From Eupeodes corollae (lineage: Eukaryota > Arthropoda > Insecta > Diptera > Syrphidae), in assembly GCF_945859685.1 (NCBI RefSeq), contig NC_079148.1, positions 7,068,001 to 7,132,000 on the forward strand: DNA of 64,000 nucleotides, read 5' to 3'. Position numbers and translations under genes: made by a program. Of this stretch, positions 22,061-32,230 are shown in pieces. Each line of letters begins with the position of its first letter. Within the stretch, counting starts at the first letter, position 1. The notes beneath the pieces are model-generated. The model saw only the letters and a program-made list of their open reading frames with translations, ran no database searches and was not told where the DNA came from.

Positions 22061-23771
22061 AATTTTTATAATTTTAAATTTTATAACATTGAATCAAATA
22101 ATCTTTTTACTTGACAAAAACAATCAAACGAGTATTTTTCTTTCTTTGGAATTTACTGTATTAAAGTATTAAATGAACAAAGTGATATTGAGTATCTTGA
22201 CTTTTACTTTTTTTCAAGATCTTTACAAAGAATAAAACAATTGTTGTATTACTGTCTGTTCTATAGACAAACAGAAGAACATCCAATTAGACAGCACTTA
22301 ACTGAAACTGGACACAGACAACATTCTGCGAATACGAACGATCATTTAAGTAGGTCTACAACAAAGGGATGGACATTATCTGCCTATATTGCCCCTGAAT
22401 CTGTACCTTTACCTTTCAATTTTCCTGCGTCTACCTGTTTTAATTCAAATTTTGGTGTTTCCCATGGGTTTCCCAATTTTACCCTCGAATATCAACACAC
22501 ACACATCAAAACACACACAATCACATACGATTTTCCAAAATAGTATTCAACGATTTTAAATATTTTTGGGGTTCACTGTAGAACATTCTTTTGTAGAATT
22601 TTTCAAATTCCATTTGATCGTGTTGTTTGTGTGTTTACATTCGATTCGATCCTTCTCCCTCTAATTGTCAAAACTATGAGGGTTGATTTCACTATTTTTC
22701 CTCTAATAAATTCCTACTACCTTTATGCAGCATACTAGCACAATTTTTAAGGGTCGCTATCGCTACACTTCACTATAGCTATGGGGTGGATTCGAATACA
22801 ATGCGAGAGAGTTTATTCGGTGGCAGGATAATGGTCTCGTAGCATACCAAAAAGATACGAAGATACGACCCCGCTGCACTGCACAAAAACAGTTACGTTT
22901 GGGAATTCAAAAAGTGTAGAAGTGTTCAGAGAAAAGCGCGTTCTCTCTTCCGATATTGTTTTGGTCTTCTGTCAGATTCATCTGTCAATAATTCGTGTAT
23001 TGATGAAAGTTTTTATCTTTTATTTATTCCAATAGGAAAATGTGAATATATAATTTTTTAAACAAATTTCAAAATATGTAATGGTTTTTTTGAATTCAAG
23101 AAGGTTTTTAAATTTTTTGTGATGAGAAATTCATAAAGTATCAGACCACAATTTTCTAAAGCAGCTGCATTTTATTTTCCAATTGTGTTTTTGTTGTGTG
23201 TGAAAGTGTGTCTGTGTGTATTTGGAAAACATCAATGACGGTAAAATTGACGAGTGTAGAATTGTTTCGATATAAATTTTATAGAAGAAGTGAATATCTG
23301 TGAATTAAGGGGAAATTATTCTTTGTATTTGTGTAATTGCATTTGAACAACATCAAAAAGTAACAAAAAAAAACTACTTACCTTTTTTCTTATAACTTGG
23401 ATTTTGGATAATAATTTTTCAACATTATTTGTGGTAAGAAAAACTTGAATTTAGAAAAACATATTTTGTGATTCTTCATCTAAAACTTAATTTGATGTAA
23501 ATTAACTCTTAATTTAAGAAACAACGTCAAAGGGATTTTAAAAAGTGTATTTGTTAGTAAGTTTAAAGGTCCTTTACAATTTTCAATCACTTTACACATA
23601 TTTCGAAAACTGTCTTTTTAAGATTTTCAATCAATGGTTTTTTAGAATTGTGTTTTGACTTATTTTTGTAGCTGAAAAATGCATTCAATAAACTTGTTTT
23701 GAGAAGGAGCCAATTCATATTTTTATAAAATATTTGGAACAGTTCAAATTCTAATCGTTTTTGATTTGTAC
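22061..23771. other. AT-rich non-coding DNA, with a possible leader-like stretch
   Basis: A 100-codon frame at 22241-22543 has no domain and includes a CA-rich stretch, so I do not call it. At 22880-23340 the sequence is rich in AAGTG/GTGTG words (AAAAAGTGTAGAAGTGTTCAG, GTGTGAAAGTGTGTCTGTGTG), as in many fly 5' leaders. With no start codon or splice-site support this remains a guess. Confidence 0.35.
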
Positions 23772-23784
23772 TAACTTCAGAGAA

Positions 23785-23853
23785 ATGAGTTGTAGGTCAC
23801 TAGGCCCAAGTTCTCAACGGACTTTTGCGCCACCCAATTTATTTATTTATTTA
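23785..23853 (+). mobile_element. 5'-truncated retroposon tail with 13-bp target duplication
   Basis: A 69-bp insert is flanked on both sides by TAACTTCAGAGAA (23772-23784 and 23854-23866). It reads ATGAGTTGTAGGTCACTAGG, then CCCAAGTTCTCAACGGAC, then TTTTGCGCCACCCAATTT, and ends in an ATTT-type repeat (ATTTATTTATTTAT). Long target duplication, 5' truncation and a simple-repeat 3' end are hallmarks of LINE-driven insertion. Confidence 0.85.
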
Positions 23854-23866
23854 TAACTTCAGAGAA

Positions 23867-25390
23867 GTAATAAACGATTTTCCAACTTAAGTTTTGTACA
23901 ATCCCTTAACCTTTCAAAGAAAAATAAACAATGGTGGTCGAAGAACACTCCCTTGTGGAATGCCAATGCTTTATAATTTCTTCATCTCTGAAAATGTTTT
24001 TATATATTCATAAATTGGTTTACTTTACAACAAAAAGTTTTATCAATTTTTAGCTTAAGATCATCAAGTGGCACGGTTTAAGATTTTGCAGGCATATTGA
24101 CTTCTTTGTAACAAATAAGTCTCCAAAGTAACAAATAAGGAACCATAACCTTTTCGTAACTTAAAATTTGAATAAGGTTCTGAAAGAACTAAATTCTAGT
24201 TCCTTATAAATTACAACTGAAACTACTTTTTTATCATTTTAAATTGTAACAAGGTTTTCAAGGTGCAAGTTTTTTAAAGTTACACAAAAGTTGCATACAA
24301 AACTTCAAAATATCACGAGTGTAACAATTAAGTAGCTTTCTTCTTACACAATTATAATTTACGCCACTTAGGATGTTTCGTAAAGCAATGCAATCGTTTG
24401 TGAATGCAATCATTGTAAATCATTTTTCAATCATTCAACCAACTTAAAGATTGTATTCATTGTGACTTCACCTACAGATTGAGATGTCCAAATTTTGCAA
24501 ATACCAATCACTTGATCTTAAAAAGATGTCAATTATTTTTACCCAATCAATTGACTTCAAAAAATGCAAAGACTAAAAATTAATGTATTCAGCCTCAAAT
24601 GATCGTTTTAATTGATGTCAGTCAAATGATTGGTGATTGAAAAATTTGAAGTCCCAGTCTCTAAATAAAATGAATTAATGCAATTTTTGAATTGAAGTCG
24701 TACAGGATTGCATTTGCAAAAGATTGCATTCTTTTAGAAGTTTATTTAAGGTATATTCATAAAAAGTAAAAACATTTGCTTTATTTCTTCGATGTAAGTG
24801 CTTATGGTGGCACAAAAGTCTGAAGAGAACTCTCAACCGTTCCTGTAAACGACTCATGTAAGGTATGAAAGGGACCTACAGTTTTTATGCTGAATCCGAA
24901 AGGCTTTTTTAGAAAGCATTTTTATGACAACAACTACTCATGGAGGACTTGTCAATTAATCTCAAGACGCAAAATCAGTCAAATAAACACTTCGGATGAC
25001 ACAGGTAATGGGCAGGTTAAGGCCACATAAGGGATTTGAAAGTAAGGCATGTTTCTGGTATTTGATTGGCTAGCTATAAAAAAATTATCAGGCAACTTTA
25101 ATGGAAAGCTGACTGGAATGTTAGTGAAGAAAAATCTCCCTAACTATCAAGTCAAGTCAACTTATGCCAAAATGACAATAAACCATATTTTTTCATTCAA
25201 CTGACAGCTGAACTTTGTTTCTTTATAATTTTTTTATTTTATGACCAATTTTATTTAATGTTTTGTAGAAAAGGATTCCTTCTCAAATTGGAAAAGAAAT
25301 AAGAAATATATTTTTACAATACAAAATACAAATGTTGATTGACATGTAGCTTGCCTATAGGGTGTTTTGGAGACAATATTGGTTTTAGAA
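23867..25390. other. AT-rich non-coding DNA
   Basis: No gene is recognised. Short repeated words such as AAGTAACAAATAAG (24108-24135) and AATCA-TTGA variants near 24390-24640 are present, and poly-T tracts are common. Confidence 0.5.
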
Positions 25391-25606
25391 GTTTTTGTAC
25401 GCCGAAGTTAGATGTTAGTGCAGTAAAGTTCTGAGTTTGAAATGTATGCCACTTGCAAAAGTAACTAGCTTCCTTGTTCAAGATTTGAGGTTAAAGAATG
25501 CAGTTGACTGCAAATTAAGTCCCTTATGTTGTCTGAACCTGCCCAATGATTGAACCGAAGACATCTGTAATTGCCGTTCTACGCACAAACCATCACACCT
25601 AGGGTA
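25391..25606 (-). repeat. tRNA-derived SINE
   Basis: On the minus strand the head reads TAGGTGTGATGGTTTGTGCG (A-box region, 25601-25582) and then CTTCGGTTCAATCATT, whose GGTTCAATC is a B box (25556-25546). This gives the internal Pol III promoter spacing of a tRNA-derived SINE. The body then follows with ATTGGGCAGGTTCAGACAAC and CAACTGCATTC, and ends CGTACAAAAACTTCTAAAACC. The body recurs at 12665-12855 and the head at 13161. Confidence 0.72.
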
Positions 25607-25843
25607 GCATATCAAATATCATTGACAATGTTTCCTTGAAAATTATTTATATTATTTATTATATTAGAGACAAATGTCTGGCTAAAACTTAAAAATTCCA
25701 TAATCTAGACATTAGAAATCAACCATTTTGTCATTTGAATTTTATCGTTTTTTAAGGTGAGAAAAAAGTTGGAGTCCATTTGATACAGAATTTGGCATAT
25801 CATCTTAATTAAGACGGTAGTTAAGAAAAAATTCCAGCAGGTA

Positions 25844-26560
25844 AAGAGTGATTTTTTAAGAGCTATCGAAAATAAAAAAAAATTAATAAAACTAAAAAAA
25901 AAACATAATTTTTTTTATAAAAATCGATAGTACGGTCAATACGTATAATTTAATGTTTGAAGATTAGCTTCGCCTCCGCCTCAAATGGTACATCCGCTTA
26001 GTCCAATTTTGGCATGTTCTATCTAATATTTCGTACGGTACCTCAAGAATTAATACATCAATGTTGGCAACCAATCCGTCAATCAAATCGGCCAAGTCGA
26101 TATAGACATAAGACGTAACATAGTTCCACAACAAATTGGAGAGGCTAAAAATCACACGATATAGGCTGTCTTTGGCACCAAAACGAGGAAGAAACTGTTT
26201 ACAGAACTCGCCTCTTAGTTGGTACATTGTTACCACATGTTATACAATTCAAGGTCTTCGATTTCACTAACTTCATCCTTGATATCTCCAGCCCATGACC
26301 CACACCATACAGTGACTTTTTCTCGCCTTCACTCCAAATACGACAGTTTTGCTTGTTAACGTACTCATTCAACCCGAAATGAGCTTCATCGCTGAACACA
26401 ACTTTTCGATAAAAAAGCGAGCGATGAACTTTCTTAACAGAGCATGCTTTTTGCTGGACCAAACTAAAGGTGTTTAACAGTGGCACAAAGTACTTAGCGT
26501 ACAGAAACTGTCAAAAATCAGTATTGCCAAATGTAAAACAATACACAAAAGTCCCCCTAT
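25844..26560 (-). mobile_element. Deleted Tc1/mariner-superfamily element (SDEAHF type)
   Basis: A TA-flanked left end, AAGAGTGATTTTTTAAGAG, resembles the AAGGGTG ends of the 16909 element. On the minus strand 26486-26199 encodes SLFYRKVVFSDEAHFGLNEY and VNKQNCRIWSEGEKK, with the first catalytic Asp in SDEAHF. Then 26236-25964 encodes FSLSNLLWNYVTSYVYIDLA, and DRTCQNWTKRMYHLRRRR at the very end of the family's transposase. The middle of the catalytic domain, with the second Asp (normally QQDGATCHTA), is deleted, so the copy is dead. The right end (near CCCCCTATA at 26553) is not clear. Confidence 0.8.
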
Positions 26561-26611
26561 ATTTCGAAGTCAAAACCAAAGCTATTCCTTTCATTTCGGT
26601 GATTGCCTTAA

Positions 26612-26953
26612 AGCACTATTCACATGAGCACGACCAACGAATGAACAAATATTCGTCGATTTTGACATTTCTTTCACATGAGAGCTTTTAATTCATCGCA
26701 AATGAACCCCATTCACCACCGAAACCAAAACAAGAATGATTTTTTTAGCTTAAGTAGGCGCGTTTATTTTATTCGTTGCGAGTGTGGATAATGTGGAACC
26801 CGAATAAAGTTTGACAGTTTGTATCAACTACTATTTTTTTCGCGACAAATAAATTAGTTTTCTTAAATTTATTAATATATGATATTGATATTCTTAAGAA
26901 TTTGTGCGGAAATATGTCTTCAGCGCGTTGGTCGCACTCATGTGAATACTGCT
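26612..26953. mobile_element. MITE family B, copy 1 (TAA target duplication)
   Basis: This is a 342-bp non-coding element. The ends are AGCACTATTCACATGAGCAC with GACCAACG, and the complement of AGCAGTATTCACATGAGTGC with GACCAACG. TAA flanks both sides (26609-26611, 26954-26956). The interior shares CGACGAATATT, AAAACAAGAATGATT, TGGATAATGTGGAAC and GAAATATGTCTTC with the copy at 52145, in reverse orientation. A 3-bp TWA target duplication suggests the PIF/Harbinger superfamily. Confidence 0.85.
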
Positions 26954-26956
26954 TAA

Positions 26957-27360
26957 GAATCTTACACATGAGAGCGAACAACGAATGAACGAATGGACGA
27001 ACAAACGTGATTTTACACATTTCAAAAGTCAATTTCAAACAAAAGCACATTTAAATTGTAAGAAACCAATTGACCATAAAGTTAGGATAATAAAATTTTC
27101 ATTTTGTTAATTTAAACTAAAAAATTTGTAACAACAGTTTGGTAGTAACGAATTGCTGTGTGGTAGCTACGAACTGTCAAACTCTATTCGCGTTCCACAT
27201 ACAATCCACACTGCAACGAATAAATTATTCGCGTGCAACATAACCTCAAAATTATACCACTCTTGTTTTGTTTTTCTGTGAAAGATCATGGCTGAGGAAA
27301 ATATGGAAAAAAGGGTAATTCAATTCGTCTGTCTGCGAATAGGAATAAAGCCTATGTGAA
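26957..27360 (+). mobile_element. Family B-related sequence running into a short ORF
   Basis: Starting right after the TAA of copy 1, AGAATCTTACACATGAGAGC with GAACAACGAATGAACGAA is a diverged family B end in the opposite orientation. The family blocks CTATTCGCGTTCCACAT, CAACGAATAAA and ATTATACCACTCTTGTTTTG follow. Where the MITEs jump to their right half, this copy instead continues TTTTTCTGTGAAAGATC and an ATG at 27289. The frame encodes MAEENMEKRVIQFVCLRIG and stops 21 codons in. It could be the 5' end of the longer parent element, but no transposase domain is visible. Confidence 0.5.
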
Positions 27361-28599
27361 AGAAAAGTCAAAATATACGAACATCCACAGTTCGTAGCTC
27401 GTAGCCATGTGCAAGACGCTTTATACCGCCAAAAATGTCTGTTTTAAATATTGTTCACCTATGATCTTCTACCTCAAGTCTTAAAACTAGAAGATCCCAT
27501 TCTTTGGTCAAATAATGCTGATAATACCACAATCACAATTTTGACAACAGGTGATACAAAAAGGTAATTTTAGGAGCAAGCTTTACTATAAGAAAAAACT
27601 CCCTCACTGGATCAAATAACTGCCAGTGAAAAATCCCTCTGCTCTATCAAATTCACTAAAAGAAAACCATAAAATACTTCGAATATCTCTAATTTTACCC
27701 TCAAAGCAACTTTTTTTTGTGTCTTGGATCAGACTTCTTAAAGGGGTTTAAGGTCAGAGTTCAACTCCTTGACGATGATGCTGTGTAAATACTATTTATA
27801 AGAAACTTGTCTACCTACAGCTTTGCCACAAAGATCTTAAATTACCTACCTTAGGTATTTTCTTTAATTCATTATAGGGAGGGAACCTATCTTACCCTCC
27901 ATAATTCCACCATAATCAAAGAAACCCTACACGCAGTTTATAAGTCCGCGCGTGTTCATATTTTATTACAGTTTTCATTTCATCCAAGACACTTTCAACA
28001 AATAAATATTTTATTTATCTTCTTCTGCCTCACTCTCACTCTGATAATGTTGACGAACAACTCCAAGAATTGTATTTTGGTTTCATATTCTCTGTGCGCC
28101 TTGTGAGTCCTTGAATATATAATTATGACAAAAGAAAAATTTTATTAAAACAAATTTTGTATTCCCCTACTGCGGAATCTCTGTTTTATTGGCAGCTGGT
28201 TTGTTCATCATCCACCATCATCACCATCAACCCTCAGCTTTAGCATAAAATTTGCATCACTGAATTTGGCACGTGCCATTGAAGATGAACGCGATTATCT
28301 GTCGCGAGCTATTAAAAAAAAAAAAATACGCACTATAATAAAGAGAAACTCATTATTTTATATAATATTATATCCTCAAGGGTGAGCTACAGGCTATGTT
28401 TTTTAATAAAAAACGAAACTAAGGTACTTCAACTTGGGTCAGTAGTTCAATTGCCCTTCCTCCATTGTGTTACGTAATAACGTAACGTATTGCCAAGGAC
28501 GATAGCCAAATGGCTTATTAAAAACTTCGTCAAGTGCCATACCTATCTCAAGTACTCCACTTTGTCCTCTCACTTCTCCTATATAGCATCAGCAGTTGT
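27361..28599. other. AT-rich non-coding DNA
   Basis: No gene is recognised. CATCATC-type triplets lie at 28205-28232 and poly-A tracts near 28313. Confidence 0.5.
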
Positions 28600-29157
28600 C
28601 TATTTTCACATCATCACTGCAAGACTTGAGAACAGAGAGCGCTTGCAGCGCCAGCAGCGCAACGTTGGGGTTGTAATCGAAAATGGAACTACCGCATTCC
28701 ACCTTTTTTTAAGGGATGAGTAAGCGAATAACGAACGACAGCGAGAAACAAACGGTAACGCGCGATAATCCACTTGAATTTACACTTCAATGGGTCACCG
28801 TCATCGTGTTGCGTGTATACGTCGAGAACTACAGAGATACGTCGATATTAGTGCTGCCGCAGTTGCAGTTTCAGTGTTGATGTTGCTGCCGGCTGCTTTT
28901 GCAGTAATGGCTACGTTACGAATTCAAAAGACTTCTAGGTTATTTGTCTTTTCATTCATTTTATTTACGAAATACGACGACACGTTGTTTTGCCTAGAAC
29001 CAGAGAAATATTTGGACGAGTTCGTGCGTATTGTAATGCTTCCTTACGGTTGAGCACGCATCGATGTGTTTCATTCTTTATTTCCATGTATTCCACATGT
29101 ATGCGCCGAGCCGCGCCATGCCGCTCCGCCGTGACGCACCGGCACGTATTTCGTATA
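28600..29157. promoter_or_regulatory. GC-richer island, candidate regulatory region
   Basis: This has GAGCGCTTGCAGCGCCAGCAGCGCAACG at about 28639, CGTCGAGAACTACAGAGATACGTCGAT near 28818 and GAGCCGCGCCATGCCGCTCCGCCGTGACGC near 29108. An 87-codon frame at 28790-29053 lacks a domain, so I do not call a gene. The Tc1 element at 29160 has inserted at its edge. Confidence 0.25.
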
Positions 29158-29159
29158 TA

Positions 29160-30791
29160 CAGTTGTGTTCATAATAATAGCAGTGCAATAAAAGAAACAC
29201 AAATCAGTTAATATTTTCAAACTTAAAATTTATTTTTCGAAACAATACATAACATCTTAAAGTACTTCATTGATTATTTATTAAAAAGTAGTCAACATAA
29301 AATAATAATTTATTTTAACGGTAAAATTTCAAATCATAATTTTCCACCTTGTTCACGAAAATAGCAGTGCTAACCATTGCATAATTTCTGTAGGGAAAAA
29401 TGTTTAAAACCTTGAAAAATCACAAAGAAAATCAATTTCAAAATAATGCTTACAATTAATACTTGGTAGCAAAACCTTTATTTTTAATAACCGCAAGGCA
29501 TCGCCTTGGCATGAAGTCAACCAACGTTTGGCACCTCTTTGGGGGTATAGCATTCCACGACTCTTTCACAACTGCCCACAATTCCTTGGCATTTTTGGGA
29601 TTCGCCTCGCGGACAGCATTCTTAACATCCCCCCACAAGTTCTCAATGGGGTTCAAGTCCGGAGATTGTGGAGGCCACTCCATAACGGACACTTTTTTTG
29701 AATCGAACCACGACTTCGCCAATTTCGAGGTGTGCTTTGGGTCGTTATCCTGTTGGTAGACCCAAAGTGGTGGCATTTCCTCCTCTGCATATGGCAACAT
29801 TACCTCATCCAAAATTTTGACATATTCTTTGGCATTCATAATTCCTTGGATGGGATATATGGGCCCAACACCGTGGTAGGAAAAGCATGCCCAAATCATT
29901 AATTTAGCACCTCCATGCTTTACGGTCTTTGTTGTGTACCTCGGGTCATTTGCTGAATTTGGAGGTCTTCTGACATATTCTCGACGTCCCTTCGATCCGA
30001 AAAGGACAATTTTGGTTTCGTCGCTCCATAAAATATTTCTCCACTTCTCGTTTGGCCAATGTTGGTGCTCTTTAGCAAAATGCAATCTTTTTTTAAGGTG
30101 TTTTTTGGTCAACAGTGGTACTTTGCGGGGACTTCTGGGTGGCAACTTGGCTTCAAGCAAACGCCTTCTTATCGTTACAGCGCTTATTGAAAGTTGGAGC
30201 TCCTCTTTTATTTTAAAAGAGCTCATTTCAGGGCACTGTTTAACCATCTGAACTATTTTGCGGTCTGTTCGCTCCCCGTCTTTCTTTTTGGACCGCGTGT
30301 TTCGGGATTTTTTTTCCATTTCAGAGCATTATTTATCATTTTCGCTGAACAACTCAATAAATTTTGAATTATATAGGAGCACCCCTCTGATCGTAATTTT
30401 TTGATTAAATTCCTTTCTTCTTCCGAGCAATGTTTTCCTCTACACATTTTACTAATTTTAAATAACAATTTTAGTGTAATAATAATCTTAAAATAAACAT
30501 AGACATTTACATACCTGATGAAAATAAATATTAATAAATTTTACACTCTTTTTTAATTAATTCAAAAAAGCACTGCTATTTTAATGATCACCTTTTAATT
30601 GGATACTTTCAATGAATTATCACTAAAGTTAGAAGTGGAGCACGTTTCAAATAAAATAATTTCAGGCGTCACTTAAAAAGTACCGTTAAAGAAAAATAAA
30701 CTGGTTTTAACTTTAGAGACAAACGCATCTACAAAAAAAATGGCTTGAAGTGGAATTCTTATAAGTACTGCTATTATTATGAACACAACTG
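29160..30791 (-). mobile_element. Tc1-like DD34E transposon, nearly complete
   Basis: This is a 1632-bp element inserted at TA (29158-29159 and 30792-30793). The terminal inverted repeats of about 26 bp begin CAGTTGTGTTCATAATAATA at both ends. Inner copies of the ATAGCAGTG word lie about 190 bp in from the left (AAATAGCAGTGC at 29359) and 215 bp in from the right (GCACTGCTATTTT at 30567). The layout is the inverted-repeat/direct-repeat arrangement used by Tc1-family transposases for end binding. A single transposase gene runs on the minus strand. The identical ends and nearly open frame indicate a fairly recent insertion. Confidence 0.95.
29456..30447 (-). pseudogene. Tc1-like transposase with one frameshift
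   Basis: This is the cut-and-paste transposase of the 29160-30791 element. The N-terminal piece starts at the ATG at 30447 (MCRGKHCSEEERNLIKKLRS, with SCSAKMINNALKWKKNPETR). It is the paired-like helix-turn-helix that binds the terminal repeats. It leaves frame in the string ACGGGGAGCG (around 30278). The second piece (287 codons if counted from the out-of-frame ATG at 30319) holds the second helix-turn-helix (SSFKIKEELQLSISAVTIRR) and the DDE catalytic core. Asp100 lies in WSDETKI, Asp191 in QQDNDPKHTS and Glu226 in NPIENLWG. The last two are separated by exactly 34 residues, hence DD34E. The combined length of about 330 codons matches the Tc1 family. All three catalytic residues are kept, so the one-base frameshift is the only defect I see. 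Confidence 0.93.
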
Positions 30792-30793
30792 TA

Positions 30794-32059
30794 TATATGA
30801 GTTGTGGCAACTGCAATAATTTGAATAGACCTTTTTCGAATGAATTATTTGTTATTTTAACTTTTGTAACATCGCAAAGAGGTTGAACTATGAAATTAAT
30901 TCACGCTCAGTGTAAGCTATATGATATTTCCATATGTAAACGTACATTAAGGTATAATGCACAATGCACATGAATGCATTTGTGGATACTGCAGTGTGAA
31001 CTGTAATGCGTGGTAAATAAAATTGGTATTTTTGACACGTATTGACAACTGCAACGTCTAGGAAGAGTTCTTTAACATAGAATGTCAAACAAACACTTTC
31101 CCTATTCCCTTATCCTCACTTTATAGGTGCTTCTATTAATACATAGGTGGATATAGAGAAGACTAGACGCGGAGTTGACAAATAAAAAAATAGTTTTTGA
31201 TAAATTAATTTGTTAGCAGAAAATTGTGCTAAGTATTGGTTGGAATATTAAATCTTGAATTAGATGAATGAGACATAATACCAAGGAAGGGGTTTTGTTT
31301 GTTTTTCAATTTTCTTAGAAACGCTTAGGACAAATTATGAACTAAGAAGTTTTGTTTTAAAGGTTCCATAACTTAAAGTGTAAAAATACAAGAAAAAACG
31401 ATACTGACTTATATAAACTAACGGATTTTTAATTTAAGAAAGAATTTTATCAACTTTTTTCTTAATGGATGCTTTTTAGAAGCTCTATTTGGTGTAGTAA
31501 ATCTTACCACAACAAGTTTCACTTACTTTTTAAGATTCCTTCGTTCTTTTTTCAACCCTTTATTTTTGTCGTGCGGTTGCAAAATGTTGGCAAGGGTTAG
31601 AGTTAGAGTGAACTTGGTCCACTAGCTAGATGCTTGCCCTTAAAGTATCTAGGAAGGTAAAAACTAATGACAAGTGACAGGTGGTTTTTTCCAACAACAA
31701 CAAGTGCGAATGAAGGTCCAGATAACAACGGATTGACACGATATGTCAGTGCAAACAAATCGTTCATATAAACAGCATCGTTTGAAAATTCTTTCGAGCT
31801 CACCGTCAAAGAGTGACCCAACGTAAAAAGCGTCTTAACAAAAGCCATAAAGACCTTATTGTAAGGCGATTCGTTATTGCCTTTAAATCTACTCGAAAGT
31901 CTACTGTTTTAATTTATTTTGAATTGGCAATTTGATTTACCATTTACAAAAAATGATAAGAATTTGATAACTCAGGTGCGCTGAATACGTTCATTGCTCA
32001 AACTTCATTGTGAATGGTCCCTTATAAAATACAAAGAAAGAATGATATCAACTTCTTTC
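30794..32059. other. AT-rich non-coding DNA
   Basis: No gene is recognised. The stretch contains poly-T runs and scattered TGACA/TGTCA pentamers, with no clear repeat. Confidence 0.5.
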
Positions 32060-32230
32060 TTACTTAACCTACAAAAATCATTCTTGTTTTGGTTTCGGTG
32101 GTGAATGATGTTTGGCTGTGGCACTTTGTCAAACTTCATTTGCGACTAATTAAAAACTCTCATGTGATAGAAATGTCAAAATCGACGAATATTCGTTCAT
32201 TCGTTAGCCGTGCTCATGTGAATAGTACCT
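32060..32230. mobile_element. MITE family B, copy 3 (right half only)
   Basis: Blocks shared with the right half of the copy at 52145 are CTTAACCTA, AAAATCATTCTTGTTTTGG, GTCAAACTTCATTTGCGAC, AAAACTCTCAT and GAAATGTCAAAATCGACG, ending in GTGCTCATGTGAATAGTACCT. The left half is missing and no target duplication can be identified. Confidence 0.8.

Noticed and set aside
22241..22543. 100-codon + strand frame
   Set aside because: No recognisable domain, contains CA-rich simple sequence, and sits in transposon-dense DNA with no splice or promoter support.
27720..27790. AAGGTCAGAGTTCAACTCC as a B box
   Set aside because: No matching A box upstream at tRNA-like spacing and no repeat of the segment elsewhere in the window.
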